Both the position numbers and the translations under genes were made by a program. From contig NC_053418.1 of NCBI RefSeq assembly GCF_016859285.1, positions 9,203,501-9,267,500 on the forward strand: a stretch of DNA of 64,000 bases, in the 5' to 3' direction. This DNA is from Xiphias gladius. Its lineage: Eukaryota; Chordata; Actinopteri; Istiophoriformes; Xiphiidae. The notes beneath the pieces were generated by a model, which made no database searches, was not told the origin of the DNA, and worked only from the letters and a program-made list of their open reading frames with translations. This document shows, in pieces, positions 36,748 through 49,000 of the stretch; within the stretch, counting starts at the first letter, position 1; each line of letters starts with the position of its first letter.

Positions 36748-37677
36748 AGTAGTAGTAGTGTACAGTTCATGGTTGATACACTTTCATGTGATAATCACTT
36801 TAAATATTGACTATCTTACCATTTGTAGTGTAAATATTGATTATCTTGACTGGACCGTCAAAGAAGTTGTGTGAAGGATTTTGATTACAGTGGCAAATAT
36901 GTTTGGTAACAAATATTTTGAATATTGCTCAATATTAATTGGTTGTTATTGCCTTTTTTTTTTGGCATAATCAGTTACATACTGCAAGCATTTAAGTATT
37001 CAATCATCATTTTAACCATACTAGTTATAGATTAAATTAGCTTTCCAGTTGACCATAAGGGTTTCAAAATCCAAGTGTTTTTATAGTGTAAGATGATTTA
37101 ACATTTTTCAAGTATCATTTGGTGGTCTAATTCATAAATATTTATCAGGGACCTCCAATAAATTGATATATGCCGACAGTACCAATTAATGATGCGCAAT
37201 GTGTCACAATTTTTTTTATTCCATAAACACAGGAGTTTATTTAAATGAATGACTTGACAAAACGGTATTTTGTGTTTGAGAGATTGAATCTTCAGGAGCT
37301 CTGTAGTGTTTTATAAACCGGAAATGGTCGTGCAGATGATTTAATCTGCCTTGACAAGTGGATGCAAGAAGCCACGTCACGTTACAGAGAGCCATCTAGA
37401 GGTAATAAAAAAAGAAGTCGAATAAAAAATAGATGAGTGGAAAATCTGTTTTCCAGTTCTCCTAATCTCACAGAGTGTCATAGTTTTGCATATGTGAGTG
37501 TCCTGACACCGTACGAGACTTCACAGTATAAATTCATGTATTAAATATTTACCTTTTACCCTTGGTAGTTCTTTTTATTTAGATGACTCCCTCACCTTTA
37601 ACACACTGATACACTTAATAATAATGAACTGCTTTATTTCTAAAACCTAGGAATCAACATTATTTGAAATTATTTTA

Positions 37678-37992
37678 GTACTGCAGTTGAGGATTATTTT
37701 CATCACCAATTACTTTTTTGATTGATTCATTGTTGTCTTTGTTTATAAAATGACAGAAAATAGTGAAAGGTGCCCGGTATAACTTCCCAAAGCCCAGGAA
37801 GATGTATTCATATTGCTCATTTTATTTGACCGACAGTGCAAATGCGATGAAGAAAAGCATCAAACCATCACATCTGAGAAGCTTTAACCAACAAATGTTT
37901 GGAAACTTTTGCTTGAAAAATGTCTAAAACGAGAATAGTTGCCGATTCATTTTCTGTTGATCAACTAATCGACAAATCGTGCAGCTCTAATT
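37678..37992 (+). repeat. MITE family A copy
   Basis: Starts GCAGTTGAGGATTATTTTCATCACC, carries AAAATGACAGAAAATAGTGAAAGG and ATCACATCTGAGAAGCTTTAACC, and ends TGTTGATCAACTAATCGACAAATCGTGCAGCTCT. Landmark order and spacing are close to full length for the family. Confidence 0.7.
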
Positions 37993-38136
37993 TATTTTAC
38001 TCATTTTTTTCCATGTCATTTTTACTAAGCTATCATCTACTTGGTAAATATATATGGTAAAAATCTGGCTATTACAAACTCTTAAACAAGAAGGTAAATC
38101 TACCGTATATCTGGTTCAGTGATTTCTCCAAACTGT

Positions 38137-38171
<35 letters not shown>

Positions 38172-38189
38172 CATACAGTGAGTGTGCTT

Positions 38190-41100
38190 CACTGAGACAG
38201 AGTACAGCTTTATTAAAGTCAAACTTCAGGCATGTCTGAACTCTTCAAACTCAACTTTAGAATGAAAAAGGACAGAATCAATTTTTTCAAATAAAAAGAC
38301 AGTCATGTACAAAAAGAGTGTCGTCTCAACAGTCACACATTTAGAAGCAGAATTGTACAAGCAAAAAGAGCACGCCACAGTAACATGATTCTATGCAAGT
38401 TCAATGCAAACTATTTACAGGTTCTTTAACAATATGCAGAATGCAGTAACACAGGTTGAACAGTAATCAACATGGTATTTTGTGTTCATCCACGTTTTAC
38501 TTGAAGCAACACCACGAGAGATAGATATGACCCCAGTTAGAGTTACTGTAAGCAACTTTACTACAAGTAAAAAAGAGATGATGAGTGCTTATGAAGGTGA
38601 ATTTATTTATTTATTCCAACACTATTTCTCCTCTGACAGCATGTCAATTAAAAACTTGATGACAGTCGGCAACATTGCACAAAAACCAAAAGACATCACA
38701 TTGAATAGAAACATACCCTTTGACATAATGGGGGGGTGTCAACTAGCAAATTCCTGGACACTTAGAAAAATCCTCCTCAGATGTATTTAAGGGCCACTTA
38801 AATGAGAATAAACATGCTGTTTTCTCAAAATAAAAAATGTCGGTACTCTACTTAGAGTAAACCAACAAAACACATACATCTGATAGTATTTTTAGTGAAT
38901 GAAACAATGCACGCTGGGACACTTAAATTAGGCGTATAATACTGCTGCTGTATCAGCTGAGAAGGGCAGAAGAGGACGAACTGGCACAAAGTAATTCATG
39001 ATCATGCGATCTGCAGATGCAAAAAAAAAAAAAAAACAATAAAAAAAGAAGGCTGTTCAGTTTTACAGAATCTCTGTGAAATATAAAAAAAGAACAAAAA
39101 CAAAAAAAACAAAAACAAAAGGAACACTGATAAAAACAAACAAACATCAACATTAAAATTAGGCATTTAAAGACTCTCCAACTGATTATAGATGTGGATT
39201 AAACCAGTGTGTGATGTTGGAAGCATGGATTTCAGTCCCTCTGAAAAGAAAAAGAAGCAAAAAAAAAAAAAAGAAACAAGGCTTTAAGACCAGTTTTGTC
39301 ATCACAACTCATCAGTCAGAAATCTTTTCTGAAGCCACAAACACAAGAGTCAAGGATGCCTGCGGTCTGATAATCACACTTGTATGAATCCTATTTTTTT
39401 TTTTTTTTTAATGAAAATAAAAATACATCAATAAATTAAAAAAGTTCACGCAGACCGTTTTGAGTATGTAAATAATATTGTCTTAATTATGCACCTACCT
39501 GATAAAGAATAATTAATCGATAATAATTAAAAGAGTTTGGCAAGATTTGGGTGAAGGGCTCAGCTGCACAAGGAAATCAGCAAGCTTAGTCTTTTTTAAG
39601 GAATCGATAAAAAACAGTCAGAAAGGGCCTTTAAAAAGGGTCGATGATACAGAAAGACAGTAGGAGAGGATCTGCAGAAAAATGGGAAAATGTAATGTGC
39701 TAAAGTTGTGCACAGACATTTATAAGAATTAAGGACACAGAAAAAAGCCCAAGTCTTCTTCTGTCTTCTTTATCCAATTAAGTGCCTGTATTTGTGCATA
39801 TCTTTTGCATACTGAAGTCCCAGCTACAATCAAAATGTGTTTTGCTAATTGTTACTCTGCTTCAATGTTTGACCTTCACTGAGCAGAATGACGTACGTGT
39901 TTTGAAACAAATATGCTGATGGTTGAGTTTACGTGAATGTACGAGATGACTTTGTGACACTACAACTAGTTTAGAGGTCAAATATGAAGTCACACAAGCA
40001 TGATGTGGAAACTTAAAAGCTCCAGCGCACACACACTGAGAAATGGACTTCTCAGTGAAATTCAAGCTTCTAACTTTTGAAAAGAAAAATATTTGCATAT
40101 TTATAAATGCTGGATTTTTCCGTTAGTGCAAAGGAGTAGATGTAATTTTAAATATTTTTTAACAAGGTAATTGAACTGAACAAATGAAACAAATTATTAT
40201 TCCAAGCAGAGTATATTCATATGTCTTAAAAATGTCTGGAATTTTCTCACTTTTCTGCATTCAATGGCTCCCCCTTTTCTTTTGTGTCTTTCTTTAGGCT
40301 TTTGGCCTCATGATTCATACTCAACTATAAGTTTATTAGATACATCTGGCAAAAAACTCTTACAGCGTACTACACCAGTCCTGCAATAAATCCTCCCTTC
40401 ATGAAGGTTATAATGTTCAGTTTTCGTTGAACCTGTTTTAGAGAGGTGTTGTCTTCCACTGTCTGCTCATTTTGGAGAGTGTAGGTTTTAGTGCTCTTGA
40501 AATGTATTGCATTAGAGAGGTGTCTCTTTAATTTAGCCTATGCGCCAAAATGATCATACAGTTGAATCACCACCTCTGTAAAACAGTTTAAAGAAATACG
40601 GAAAATTATAACCTTCATGAAAGTAGAATTTGTTGCACAACTGTTGTACTAGACTGCATTAGTTTTAGCTAGGTGTGCCTAAAAAACTGGCAACAGAGTG
40701 CATCTTCTATATGCATTCAAAGAGACGCTAAATGAACTGAAATCATTTGGAAACATTGGCACTGTTTTACCCTGTGCTACAGAGCTGACGCTTACAAAAA
40801 CAAACAAGCAAACAAAAAAAACATCTTTTAAGGGAAGAAAAAACACAAACCCACAGTTGTGTAATCAGGGAAGAATTACAAGCAAAAGGCTGAGCAATGA
40901 TTACAAAGAAGCTTTCTCCTTTGATGATCGCTTGAGTCCAGGCTCGAACAGCACAAAAATTGCTCTGAAACGGAAACTTTACATTCCAATATTGAACTGC
41001 TTCACACTTCCTTTAACACCAATTACAGCGAATCACGATACAGGTCGATGAGCAGCGGCTGTTACCAAATGTGGAATCATTACACCAAATGTAAAAAACA

Positions 41101-43033
41101 TAACGTATGCAATGACTAGATACAGATATAATATGTAAAACTCCCCATGTTTTTTAAATATTCTATTTCACTTACACCGTGGTGGAGAGGGAGACAAATT
41201 ACTGTACTGGTGTTTGAAAAAGAAATTGGTATAAAATGTGGTGCAATAAATACAAAACAATTGGATTTGATAGATGAGTGATTAAAAACACTGTACAGAA
41301 GTTTGTATTTGTACATTATACTGGACTTGACTGTTGTTATACCTTTATGTCTTTATGTAAAGCCCGGCCTTGACGATGTTGTCCAGGTGGAAAAACAAGT
41401 GCCTCTAGAGGACACTGAGGACTTTTTTGTACGAAGCCAGGCTGGCAGTCATTTCTACTTGTGCCAAAGAAAGAAAAAAGGAGAAACTCCAGCTTTTAGG
41501 TCACTTTCCTCAAAAAGCCACGCCCAGAACTCACCACTATTCTGACCGAGAGGAAAAAAGTTACAACACAGTTTAAATTCCGACGTTACTACAAGAAGAA
41601 GAGGTATCCATTTTGAAACACTTGTCATATGTTCTTTTAATATACATTTCTGTATATGTATGACCTAGCTAAATTGTGTAGCGACAAGCTGTGTGAAAGT
41701 GCTTTTCAGAAAAGTTTGGCAAAAAAAACAAACGGAAGGAAAAGAAAAAAAAAAAAAAAACAAGCATCAAAGCATCACAGTACACGTTACTGAAATGGAC
41801 TGCATCTGGGCAGTAGTTACTACAGCCAGAATCAAACTTAAGGCTGGTTAACAATACTTTAAGACAGCACCAGTGATCACAAGCTGGGCTCCTCCATTTA
41901 CAATACAAATAACAGTAACCGTTCGGAGGAAAGGTGAGAACAGAAGTTTTATCGAAAAAGAAAATAAAAAGGATCTGTCTTGTTTAAAAAAGCGTCTCCT
42001 TCTTCCAGGAACAACCAGAGAGGCAAGGCTCCGTCCCTCCTGATCTTTAAGTACTTTACAATATTATGAGCCAATTATGTACACAATGGCGAGTGAGACT
42101 GGCAATATGAAAATCACAAGTACTTCTGTAATGTCATACCATTACACGATATACCATTATATTTCACCTTAATAGGACTATTTTCACAAGGAGGTCTGCG
42201 TAATGCTTAACACCTAAACAAACAAACATAATACACCACTCACTGAGATGATGTGAGAGAATCTGTCTGTAAACATTAACAAACATAGATACTGTATATA
42301 ATTATATTCATCTATACCCATAAGTATATTAAAACCATGTTTAAGGAAGGTTGGAATGTAGTGTGGTCCTGAAAAAATTGCACAAAATCGGTCATTCTCC
42401 CCCCTTCTTTTCTCCAAGAAGAAGAAGAGATAAATATGATGACAAATCACGTCAGGAGTGATGGAGAGGGGCTGGCTCTTTTCTGTGAAGCCATCCTGTG
42501 TTTGAGATGCCGACCACATCTTGCAGCAGGTAAACAAGGAGAGGAGCAGCGTGGCGTGGTGGAGAGGTTCAGCCTTACATCTCCTCCTCCTCCTCCTCTT
42601 TACCTCTCCCTCCAACTCACTCAATTAGTTCTTCAAAGTGCCGGTAACTGACGACGTGACAACACTTAAAATTTCCACAGCTGTAAAAATAAAAAAAAAA
42701 CTAAAATTAAAAAAAAACAAACATAATGAGGTTGTGGTCTGGGCCCTCCGAAGGGCGCAGGCAAGCTGTAGAGAGCGTTACTGGTGGTATTTTATGGCAA
42801 GAGAGAAGGGAAAACGGCGCACAATTACGCCCGGTCAATCCCCATGCCCACACTCCAGTTGCTCTGCAGTGTTCATCAGTGTGTCTCAGTTCTGAGTAGC
42901 AGCCATCGCACTGGTCAAAAAGCACTGTATTCCCTTTTTGTAGTGCACTGCCTCAGATCAGAGGTGGATTGGAGCCCAGGAGGCCAACAGGAGCGCACTT
43001 TACAGGGAATGAGGTATTGAGAGAGCTGCGGCG
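38190..43033 (-). other. nsd3: nsd3 3' UTR (about 4.8 kb) with terminal poly(A) signal
   Basis: Noncoding sequence from the nsd3 stop down to an AATAAA on the minus strand at 38209-38214. That signal is followed in transcript direction by GTGTGC-free sequence, then GTGATTTTTTT, a plausible downstream U-rich element. I see no MITE in this stretch, unlike in the flanking introns and spacer, which fits a transcribed mature 3' UTR. The frames within it are short and without domains. Earlier poly(A) sites are possible. Confidence 0.5.
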
Positions 43034-46000
43034 TCACTCTGCGGGCTGCTGACCCGGCTCCGGCTCCGGCTCCTCTTTGACGCTGACGGGGCTCGGAGTG
43101 GAGTGGCGTTGCTGGGTGGAGCTGGAGTTGGAGCCCAGGGGACTGAGGGGGTTGTGGCTGGAGCAACAGGGGCGGCCTTCCAAGGAGGAGACGGTGAGCG
43201 CTCCCGCCTCGTGATCCCGGCAGAACGAGCGTGGGCAGAAGTCACAGAGAGACGAGGCTAGGGCGCCACAAACACTGCAGTCATGCCAGGGACATTCCCA
43301 ACGTCCTGCAAACAGGAAAGTAGGCAATTATGGAGATATTTAGAGGGTCAGAGTGGTGATTCCCAACTAGGAGCTGGGGGGTACTTAGTCAGGATAGTAA
43401 CAGATCCTGACTTATCAGGACCAGTACTGATAAAGCAATGCTTTTTATACATCTGCATAACCTCAAAACATGAAAAATATTTGTTATCAGCAAGATTTTC
43501 ACAGTTTGCATCTCTAGATTTGAATGGATTCACACACACAAACCCAAGCTCATTTTGTCGTTACCGTATGGCGGCTTAGTGAGATTGAGACACAGCAGGT
43601 GGTATGCTTTCGGACAGTCCTTCCTGTCACACATCACCAGCTCGCCTCCTTCTCCACAGCAAAAACAGAAATACTCGTGTGTGTGTTTGCCCTCCGGCCG
43701 CAGCTTCCGCTTCTTCGGCTTCAGCTTGGCGTTCCTGGCCTTCTCCTCTTTCTCCATCACCACGGCGCTCTGGAGGAAACATTACAAAAAGACAAAATGT
43801 TTATCAAACACAGCTTGTAAGTCAGGGTTGCCTCTCAAGTTTGGAAGCAGAACTGGATTCAGGGCAAGGAGAGGTAAATGTCCTGACCACTGGCTGCACC
43901 CCGAGGAATCCAGAGCAGTTGTCTGATCCACAGTGACAGGATGTTCTCCTGTTGCCCACACAGTGTAGGTTGTAGTTGAACGTCAGCTCTGTGCCTGTAG
44001 GAACACCAGGGACAAGATTAGCATCAAATGGATCATCTAGCTTGCCCTGAGCGTAAATGTAACAGAACATATGTAAGCATGTGTGTCATGTTTCCATGTG
44101 AACTCACCAGCCTCGATATCACAGAGGGCAAAGAGTCCGATGCGAACGTCCCCGTTTACCGTCCACTTTTGGGTTTCACAGTTTGGGCTACAGCTGTGGT
44201 TCATAAACCGAGATGAGTTTCCTTTCGGGCCGGCGTCTATCACACGATCCTACGAGGTGATATGGATATCGAGACAATGGGGTGTAAGAAACGCTTGTCG
44301 GAGGTCTGAATAGTGTTTCAGTGTTTATCAGTCTCACTGATGTTACCTTGGTGAGCGTGAGCATGTAGAAGTTGGTCACATGATTTTCATGGGCACGTTT
44401 GATTCGTTGCTGGCACTCCTCTGAGTCTATGACTTCTCCCACATACTCTGTCACAAAGTCACCCTGGAGAAAACAACAAACATCCCATTTGTACATTGAT
44501 GATTCAACAGGACGCAAGGGTCTCACAGCCACTGAATCTGTGAACAAGGTACTCTAGAAACTGCTCAAATATTCCAGTGAGCGATGAACATCTTTCTCAC
44601 TGACATTTAATCTCTATTACACAAATCTCAAATTGTGACTGCCCTGATAACACCTGAATGCCCTGAATTTTCTTTAAAACTACTTACATGTTTTTCTCCT
44701 CAAGGCCCACTGTCACACTGCAAACACAAGTTTTCTGTTTTCGAATGTCCCTTTGCAAAAGAAAGCTTGTTCTGAGTCCCCGATTAGAAAACATGTGTTT
44801 GGGATTGACGTATTGATCATCTTTTGATTCTCCGTCCGGCTGTACTTATGACATTTTGGAATTTGAATCTATACAAACCTTGGCTCCTTGAGTTTCCAAT
44901 ACAACACACTGAAGAAAATCTTGACCCCATACCATGTGGTAAGAAGCACAAGTTGACCAATCGGCACTTTCTGATTTTGTAGTTTCAAGGACTTTGTTCA
45001 TGGCACTGTTCGGCTGGAAAGGTCTATCAGAGTGCAGTGCTTTCTCAGCAGGTCTAATGGGGATTTTGAACATGTAGTATTCCTTTTCGTCAGATTTTCT
45101 ACGTTGATATCAAATTGGACTTTTAAACGTCTGTTTTGTATACAGTATATGATTATATTACATTATAGGAAGCTGGTTAAGACAAGACCTCGATAGTGAA
45201 GTTGTTCATTTAGGATTGGCTTAGTTCACATTTAGGATGAAAATAAATACAAATGAATAAAGCTGGATTTATAGTCGATGCAAGGGATTAACAAGGGCTC
45301 CTGCTGTAAGTACTCATGGTGTAGATTTTGATTCATAGTTGAGAGCCGGTTTTCAGCCGTTGATCTTACCTCTGCAATGCTAGAAGCATGTGTTGTATAT
45401 GATCAGGTCGTATCATGCTTCATATTCCCCACAGTAACTGTTCATGTACATTATTTCATTTATTTTTACTTTTACTTATTTATCGAAAAATCCAGCTTTA
45501 CAGTGACACGTTGATGCTGTTTTGGGTGAAAAGAATGGACATTAAGCTCGACTCGCACCTTCCTGAGAGCCTGGTTGGTCCTAAGGCCCCAGCCACGGCC
45601 GTCTGTCTTTATCACTTCTGTCTCTGCATACAGCCGCTTGGAGAAACACTGGTTCTCACAGCTGTCTCCTGCAGGACACACCTGACAACAACAACATAAA
45701 GGTAAGAAGTTCAGAGGTGCAATTTCGTTCAAGAAATTAGCTAAATGAACAATAAAAAATATGCACACAGACCTGTGGATGACACTCGTACTGCAGCATG
45801 CGGTTGAGACACTGGGAGTCAGGGCTGCAAGGATGCTCATCTGTTGGTTTGCAGTTGCATCGTGGGATTTCTGACAAGTCAGCTAAGTGCACCTGGACTT
45901 TCCCCACTGGTTTGTTGGTCTTGCAAAAGAAATCACACCCACAAAATAAGTGAAAACGTTGAAGACTTACTGGATATAGTTTAAATGTGTACTTTTTTTT

Positions 46001-49000
46001 ATATTTGTCTGAAGTAAGATATTAAAATGACTTTACCTTGATGAATTTGTAGGGTGGAGGTTTGCGAGAGTTGCGTTCTTGCTCTAGAGCCTCCCTGCTT
46101 TCCCTCTGTGCCTTAAGTTCTTGAAACCGCCGGGCTGCTTCTTCCAGAGCTGAAACACACCAACAATATTGCAGAAATGTATCTTTCCTACAGATTTACG
46201 GGATGAAATTCCAACAGATTTGCCTTGAAGTAGGAGAAAACTCTCAAAGAAGAAATTACCTTTCTTGAAGGTTTTGTTGATGTTGATCTGACCCGTGACA
46301 AAGTTCTTGTCATTCTCCACGTAGGGGAAGACGCGACCCTGGTTGATCCAGTAGTAGTCGTGGGAGCCAAAGAAAAAGACAGGGAAGTCACCAATATCGT
46401 GGCGAAGGCTCTGAATGTTTGATGGCACCAAGCGAGGGTTGCAGATCTCCGCTGGCCACCACCTGCACGGCAATGGGAAATTGTTCATAAAGAAAGGGAA
46501 GAAGATGAGAGAAAATGTCAGGACAGAGGAAGTGTGTATGAAGAATAACTCAACCTGTAAAAAATGAGATCCGATGTACACAGGGTTCCAAAGTCTGCAA
46601 ACATTTACTTTGCCTTTAGTTATTTTTTTATCTATCTAAACTTGTCTGATTGACGATTTGAGAGACAACAAAGCTTGTTTTCTGAAGCTCCTGCAAAATC
46701 ACAGGTCATAGTTTGTGTTTGTTGAACTCTGACCTATAAGATCTACATGTTTGGCTGACAGAAATGCTCTTTTTGGACACAATCATTTTTCTTAAATGGA
46801 AGAGACGTTATTTGTGTCGCATTATCACATTTTAATCTAGTACCAATGAACTATAAACTGTGGCATAAATATTAAAGAGCATGGCTTGCAGTCTGTGGGA
46901 GATATGAAAACACCAGTGTTGTGCTTTGCTCAATATTCCCTGAATACCTGCATCTATAATATCACATTGTATCCAGTTTCAGTGTGAGCTCAAAAGAAAA
47001 CTTGTTGCAATGAACTTCAAGGATAAGGCAAGTGATATTCTATATTTTTGTTAAAGGTCAACTAATTCTATGAAAAGGCCAAAACCAGCAATACATTAAT
47101 CTGTCCCCAGCCTGCCCATGCTTTTCAGCCGAAAGCCCATTTGTTCCTACTAAAGACATACATTTTTGAAAGTGGGTCACAAATATGTAGTCCCACTTTT
47201 TAAAAAAGGCTAAATAATTTCCTAAAACAGCTGGGCACTGTCCTTTTTAGCAGGACTTACTTAACTCGTTAATTTGGAATAAATTTCTCATTTGCTGGGG
47301 ACTATTTTCAGTGGTGGAGTAATCCACACTTGGTGCTCTAGTGAGTATTCATGGCTGCAGGAGGGTCTATGTGAGACTGACTCGAAATAAACTACAGTGC
47401 CCATGTTCGTTGTAATGAAGGGACATATCACGTAGTGCAAAAGTGAAGATCACTGATGTGTTTTTAATAGTTTTCTGGACAACGATGGTGCTCTATGGCA
47501 CAGAGGAATAAGCTATATCGGAATTTGTCTACACAGTCAATACTTGATGATCAGATCAGTTCATTTTGTTCTTTTCATGGGATTTTTTTGTTAACAAGGA
47601 AATATACAATACCACTAGACTTGATCCTTCGATTGTAAACAACCCTCAGCAGTCTATAATCAGTGCTCTCTGCGTACCTGTAGTTGCCCAGTTTGACCCA
47701 GACAATTTGTTTGTAGTGAGGTTTCTTCCCTGCCCTGCAATCACTGCAGGACCACCCGCCCTCCGGCATCTCCATCTCCAAGCACTCCGGGTGGAAGGAA
47801 GCTGGGCATGAGTCGCAGCACAGCAACTTGCCTCCTACATTTGTATGGATGTAAACGTGTGTGTGTGTGTATGTGTGTTTGTGTGTGTGTGTGTGTGCGT
47901 GTTTGTGTGTGCGTGTTTGTGTGTGCGTGTTTGTGTGTGTGTGTTTGTGTGTGCGTGTTTGTGTGCATGCATTGTGGGAAATGGGTATGCAAAGAGAGGA
48001 GGAGTGTATGATTAGGTGATGCACCTTAAAACCTGGACAAACTCTGAATCTCATTTGCAGACAAGCCTAAGAAAAGTATAATTACTAAACTGAAGCTGAA
48101 GAGTAAACCCTACGATACAGCATCAAGTCTTGGTTTTTCAACATTTAGAGGGATATGAAAATAGTGTCCTTCTGGCAAACAACGCTTTAATCAAAAGCTA
48201 CTAGAATAACATTTGGCCTTTATTCTGAGATGAAAAACTAAGGCCAGGAGCTTTTTGCTCGAATGAAGGCTCCTCTGACAGCCATATAGCATGAAAAGGA
48301 ATAAAAATGGCTGGAAACCCCTGCACTTAATTCTCAGGTCAGTTACAGCTTTTACTGCAGCAGTTACAGCATGTCTGGCAATCAGATTCAGAGCACTGTA
48401 GCATGACCAATCTACGGGAAATACATGCGGCAGCAAAGGAATAAAATCAGCCAGCAAGTTAACAACAAATCAGGGTTATACTCGAGTAACAAACGACTGG
48501 CAAAAAGCAGGCATGCAGTCCTGCCAGTAAAGCAAAACTTTTCCCATCACACATATCGCATCCTGCACAGACCAGCTTGAATGGAATCATATATTTTCAT
48601 AATATTACTTAATGTTTTTTGATTTTTCTTTAATGATATGCAGTACTGACATGACAATTTTAAAGAGTAATTTAACAAATCTCGTCCTGATTGGGGTTAT
48701 ATTCCATCCAAGACAGGTCGAAGCTCAAGAAAATGAGGTAAGCCAAAATTTTATTTCATCTGAAAATTTCAGTCAAAAATAAAACTGGGTTGCAGTCAGC
48801 ATAAAAGAGGTGAGGCTGAACAATGCCTTTCAAATCAAAAACAAGCCCAGAGTGCTGAAGCAGAGAAGCAATGCGCCTCCAGCAGCGATAAACTCCACAA
48901 ACCACAGACAGATCCTGAACTAATCCAGAGCATCCTGCATCAGGGCATCATACAATAGTTTAACTACTGCAGATAAATTTTATTCATTAAAACTTGAGAG

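Larger units (their letters stand above)
36301..38189. other. Spacer between plpp5 promoter and nsd3 3' end
   Basis: Holds a (TA)n microsatellite at about 36709-36744, a MITE at 37678-37992, and poly-A at 38142-38168, which on the minus strand is a T-run just beyond the nsd3 cleavage region. No exon seen. Confidence 0.5.

Noticed and set aside
47741..48054. Thr/His-rich frames
   Set aside because: Produced by the (CA)n microsatellite joined to the real nsd3 exon; the acceptor at 47835 marks the true exon edge.
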